The notes under the pieces: generated by a model | Database searches by the model: none | Seen by the model: only the letters and a program-made list of their open reading frames with translations | What the model was told of the DNA's origin: nothing | Translations under genes and position numbers: made by a program | NCBI GenBank assembly: GCA_027315165.1 | Contig: DAHUYN010000006.1 | Coordinates: 1 to 64,000, forward strand | Direction of reading: 5' to 3' | Length of the DNA stretch: 64,000 nucleotides | Origin: Thermoplasmata archaeon | GTDB lineage: Archaea; Thermoplasmatota; Thermoplasmata; Lutacidiplasmatales; UBA184 | In this document: positions 61,534 through 64,000 of the stretch, in pieces | Layout: the number at the start of each line of letters is the position of its first letter | How positions within the stretch are numbered: the stretch's first letter is position 1

Positions 61534-62700
61534 TCAGGCCACCGAGAAGATCGTCACGGTCGCGCTCGCCCCCGAGCCCCCGACGTTGTGCGTGAGCGCT
61601 CGCTCCGCGCCCCGCACCTGGCGGGCGCCCGCCGCCTGACGCAGTTGTTGAAAGACCTCGTAGGCCTGGCTCGCCCCGGTCGCGCCGATCGGATGGCCCT
61701 TGGCCTTGAGACCCCCGTCCGGGTTGACGGGGAAGGCGCCGCCGAGCCGGGTGGCGCCGGAGTGTGTGAGCGCCGCCGCTTCGCCCGGCGCGGCGAAGCC
61801 GAGGTCCTCGAGCGCGAGGAGCTCGGCGATCGTGAAGCAGTCGTGCACCTCGGCGAACGAGATCTGTCGCCGCTCGAGGCCGGAGCGCCGGAACGCCTCC
61901 TCGGCGGCCCAGCGCGTGGCCGCGAGGCTCGTCAGGGACGGCCGCTCCTGCACGGCGAGGTAGTCCGACCCGGCCCCGGTCGCCGCGACGTAGACGGGCG
62001 TGTCGGTGTAGGCCCGGGCCCGATCCTCGCCCGCCAGGACGAGCGCGACGGCGCCGTCGGAGACCGGGCAGCAGTCCAGGAGCCGCAGGGGGTCGGCGAC
62101 GCGCGGGGAGGCAAGGACCTGCTCGACGGTCACCGGCTTACGGAACTGCGCGTTCGGGTTCGCGACGGCGTGGGCGTGGTTCTTCACCGCGACCTCCGCG
62201 AGCGCCTCGCGGGAGGTCCCGTACTCGTGCTGATGTCGCGAGGCCAAGAGCGCATAGACGCCCGCGAACGTGAGGCCGGCGAGCCGCTCCCACTCCGTGT
62301 CCCCCGAGACGCCCAGCCAGTAGCGGCGGCGGGTCGGCGTCGGGTCCGTCATCTTCTCGAGGCCGACGACCAGCGCCACGTCGGTGGCGTCGCTCTCGAT
62401 TGCCCGGACGGCGTCCCGGAGCGCGAACCCCGCGGAGGCGCAGGCGTTCTCGACCCGGGTCACGGGCGCGGAGACGAGGCCGGCCTCCTCCGCGACGACC
62501 GCGGAGACGTTGCCGAGCTGCCAGCCCGAGAACCCCAGCGTCCCGACGTACGCCTCCCGCACGTCGCTCGGGGCGAGACCCTTGTCGACGCTCGCGAAGG
62601 CGCCCGAGATCGCGGTCCGGAGGAGCGCCCGCGGTCCCTCTGCGAGGGCGCCGAAGCGCGTGTGGCCTGCGCCGACGATCGCTGCCCGCCGCCGACCCAC
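61534..62700 (-). CDS. Thiolase family acetyltransferase
   Basis: AAIVGAGHTRFG, VTRVENACASAGFALRDAVRAI (Cys retained), FAEVHDCFTIAELLALEDLG, NPDGGLKAKGHPIGATGASQAYE. GTG start at 62700 inferred. Confidence 0.9.
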   Translation of the reverse strand: MGRRRAAIVGAGHTRFGALAEGPRALLRTAISGAFASVDKGLAPSDVREAYVGTLGFSGWQLGNVSAVVAEEAGLVSAPVTRVENACASAGFALRDAVRAIESDATDVALVVGLEKMTDPTPTRRRYWLGVSGDTEWERLAGLTFAGVYALLASRHQHEYGTSREALAEVAVKNHAHAVANPNAQFRKPVTVEQVLASPRVADPLRLLDCCPVSDGAVALVLAGEDRARAYTDTPVYVAATGAGSDYLAVQERPSLTSLAATRWAAEEAFRRSGLERRQISFAEVHDCFTIAELLALEDLGFAAPGEAAALTHSGATRLGGAFPVNPDGGLKAKGHPIGATGASQAYEVFQQLRQAAGARQVRGAERALTHNVGGSGASATVTIFSVA

Positions 62701-62764
62701 GCTGCGCCCCCGAAGCCGCTTTACGCGCTCACTCCTGCGTCCATAAAAGGGCGAGGCTGGGAAG

Positions 62765-63340
62765 CTGTCCGACGAACCTCCGATCGTCCTCGGCATCACG
62801 GGTGCGAGCGGCGCGCCGATCGCGCGGGCCGCGCTCGAGGCGCTCCACGAGGCCCGCGTGCCCGTCGCGCTCGTCGTCTCGAAGGGGGCCGTTCCCGTGC
62901 TGTTGGAGGAGTGCGGCGTCGGCGTCGAGGCGCTCGCCCCGCTCGCCTCCGTCGTCTACGACGACGGCGACCTCGCGAGCCCGATCGCCTCCGGCTCGCG
63001 CCGCACCCGGGCCATGGCGATCGTCCCCTGCTCGACGAACACGCTCGCCAAGGTCGCGCTCGGCCTTTCGGACACGCTCCTCACGCGGGCCGCCCAGGTC
63101 CATCTCAAGGAGCACCGCCCCCTGGTCCTCGTGCCGCGGGAGACGCCGCTCTCCGTCGTGGCGCTCCGCCACCTGACGACGCTCGCCGAGCAGGGGGTCG
63201 TCATCCTCCCGGCCTCGGGCGCCTACTACACGCATCCCCAGAGCGTCGACGACATCACGCGGTTCCTGGCGGGCCGCCTCCTCGACCACCTCGCGGTGCC
63301 GCACCGGCTCTACCGAGGGTGGCGCGAGGGGGAGGCGTAG
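62765..63340 (+). CDS. ubiX: UbiX-family flavin prenyltransferase
   Basis: PPIVLGITGASGAPIARAALEAL, SGSRRTRAMAIVPCSTNTLAKVALGLSDTLLTRAAQVHLKEHRPLVLVPRETPLS, ILPASGAYYTHPQSVDDITRFLAGRLLDHL. The conserved N-terminus needs a start upstream of the annotated ATG 62858; only CTG 62765 is available after the in-frame TAA at 62744. Confidence 0.9.
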   Translation: MSDEPPIVLGITGASGAPIARAALEALHEARVPVALVVSKGAVPVLLEECGVGVEALAPLASVVYDDGDLASPIASGSRRTRAMAIVPCSTNTLAKVALGLSDTLLTRAAQVHLKEHRPLVLVPRETPLSVVALRHLTTLAEQGVVILPASGAYYTHPQSVDDITRFLAGRLLDHLAVPHRLYRGWREGEA

Positions 63341-63341
63341 G

Positions 63342-63887
63342 ATGGTCGCGAGACGCCTCGCCGAACTGTTCCCGCTGCCGTTCGTCGCCGTCGTCGTCCT
63401 CCTCGTCGTGCTCATCTTTCTCACTCCGAACCTGCTCGTCGGCGGCTCGCCGGCCGCCGGGAGCCTCGCGACGCAGGCCCAGCTCCGCATCGACCTGCCC
63501 CCCGGGTCGACGACGCTCCACTGCTACGTCGAGGGGCTCTCCCCCGTCCGCTACGCGGTGATCTCGGCCCGCGTGGCCACGAATGTCTCGTGGCAGCCCC
63601 TTCCCGTCGTCGCGAACCTGACCTGGAGCAACGCGAGCTACGACACCGAGGTCCTCGCCGCCGCGTTCACGGCGGCCGGCTTCCCGGTCGCGGTCAACGT
63701 GAGCGCGACCTACATCGACTCGACCGGGACGGCGGTGACCTACTGGGGCCTCTACGAGTTCGACCTGCAGGGGACCACGCTCTTCACGGTCCCGCTCGAC
63801 CCGTCCCTGCCGAGCGTCGGCGCGACGCCGGTGGCGTCGCTCCCGTTCGCCCTCCTCCTCGCGACGGTGCCGCCGGGAGGACCCTGA
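63342..63887 (+). CDS. Membrane-anchored extracytoplasmic protein, unknown
   Basis: N-terminal TM FVAVVVLLVVLIFLTPNLLV followed by a beta-rich, N-glycosylation-sequon-containing region (NVS, NLT, NAS, NVS). Confidence 0.6.
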   Translation: MVARRLAELFPLPFVAVVVLLVVLIFLTPNLLVGGSPAAGSLATQAQLRIDLPPGSTTLHCYVEGLSPVRYAVISARVATNVSWQPLPVVANLTWSNASYDTEVLAAAFTAAGFPVAVNVSATYIDSTGTAVTYWGLYEFDLQGTTLFTVPLDPSLPSVGATPVASLPFALLLATVPPGGP

Positions 63888-64000
63888 TGCGCCGGGCGCC
63901 GACGTTCGTCTTCTGGACCGCCGTCATCCTCGTGCTCGTCGTCGTCGAGCTCGCCGAGATCACGAGGCTGTTCACGCTGCCGATCCAGTCCGCCTTCGGC
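63887..64000 (+). CDS. Membrane protein fragment (truncated by window edge)
   Basis: ATG overlapping the preceding stop (ATG 63887); MRRAPTFVFWTAVILVLVVVELAEITRLFTLPIQSAFG. Confidence 0.5.
   Translation, partial: MRRAPTFVFWTAVILVLVVVELAEITRLFTLPIQSAFG

Overview
GC-rich archaeal chromosomal window, gene-dense. Evidence for archaea: RNAP subunit D, aEF1A, archaeal S10/S13/S4/S11, LonB, aMBF1, Pelota, TrmY, MptD, NadM-type NMNAT. The lineage is probably within Thermoplasmatota, which is inference only. Most of the window is housekeeping: heme genes hemQ-L-E-H, a PLP sulfur-amino-acid enzyme, NMNAT, LonB, folD, proteasome alpha, uvrC/uvrA, topoisomerase IA, acs, argF, tuf-rpsJ, psd-pssA-mptD, citrate synthase, dnaJ, rpsM-D-K-rpoD, pelota, a Tes-like radical SAM enzyme, an M61 peptidase and ubiX. 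There are two clear tRNAs (Thr-CGT, Phe-GAA) and one degenerate tRNA-like element. I see no CRISPR array, transposase or rRNA. The most interesting points are: (1) a tandem-RHH regulator plus divergent FtsZ operon preceded by an array of TGGGAC(T/C)-type repeats and a second TGTCTGAC direct repeat around the promoter; (2) two thiolase/DUF35 modules with active-site substitutions (a thiolase lacking the nucleophilic Cys, and a degenerate HMG-CoA-synthase-like protein fused to DUF35); (3) several genes (ubiX, lonB, a Cys-rich small ORF) with no ATG/GTG/TTG in frame, which suggests CTG initiation; (4) a coproporphyrin-type heme gene set in an archaeon, joined by successive 4-bp stop/start overlaps to a GNAT gene.
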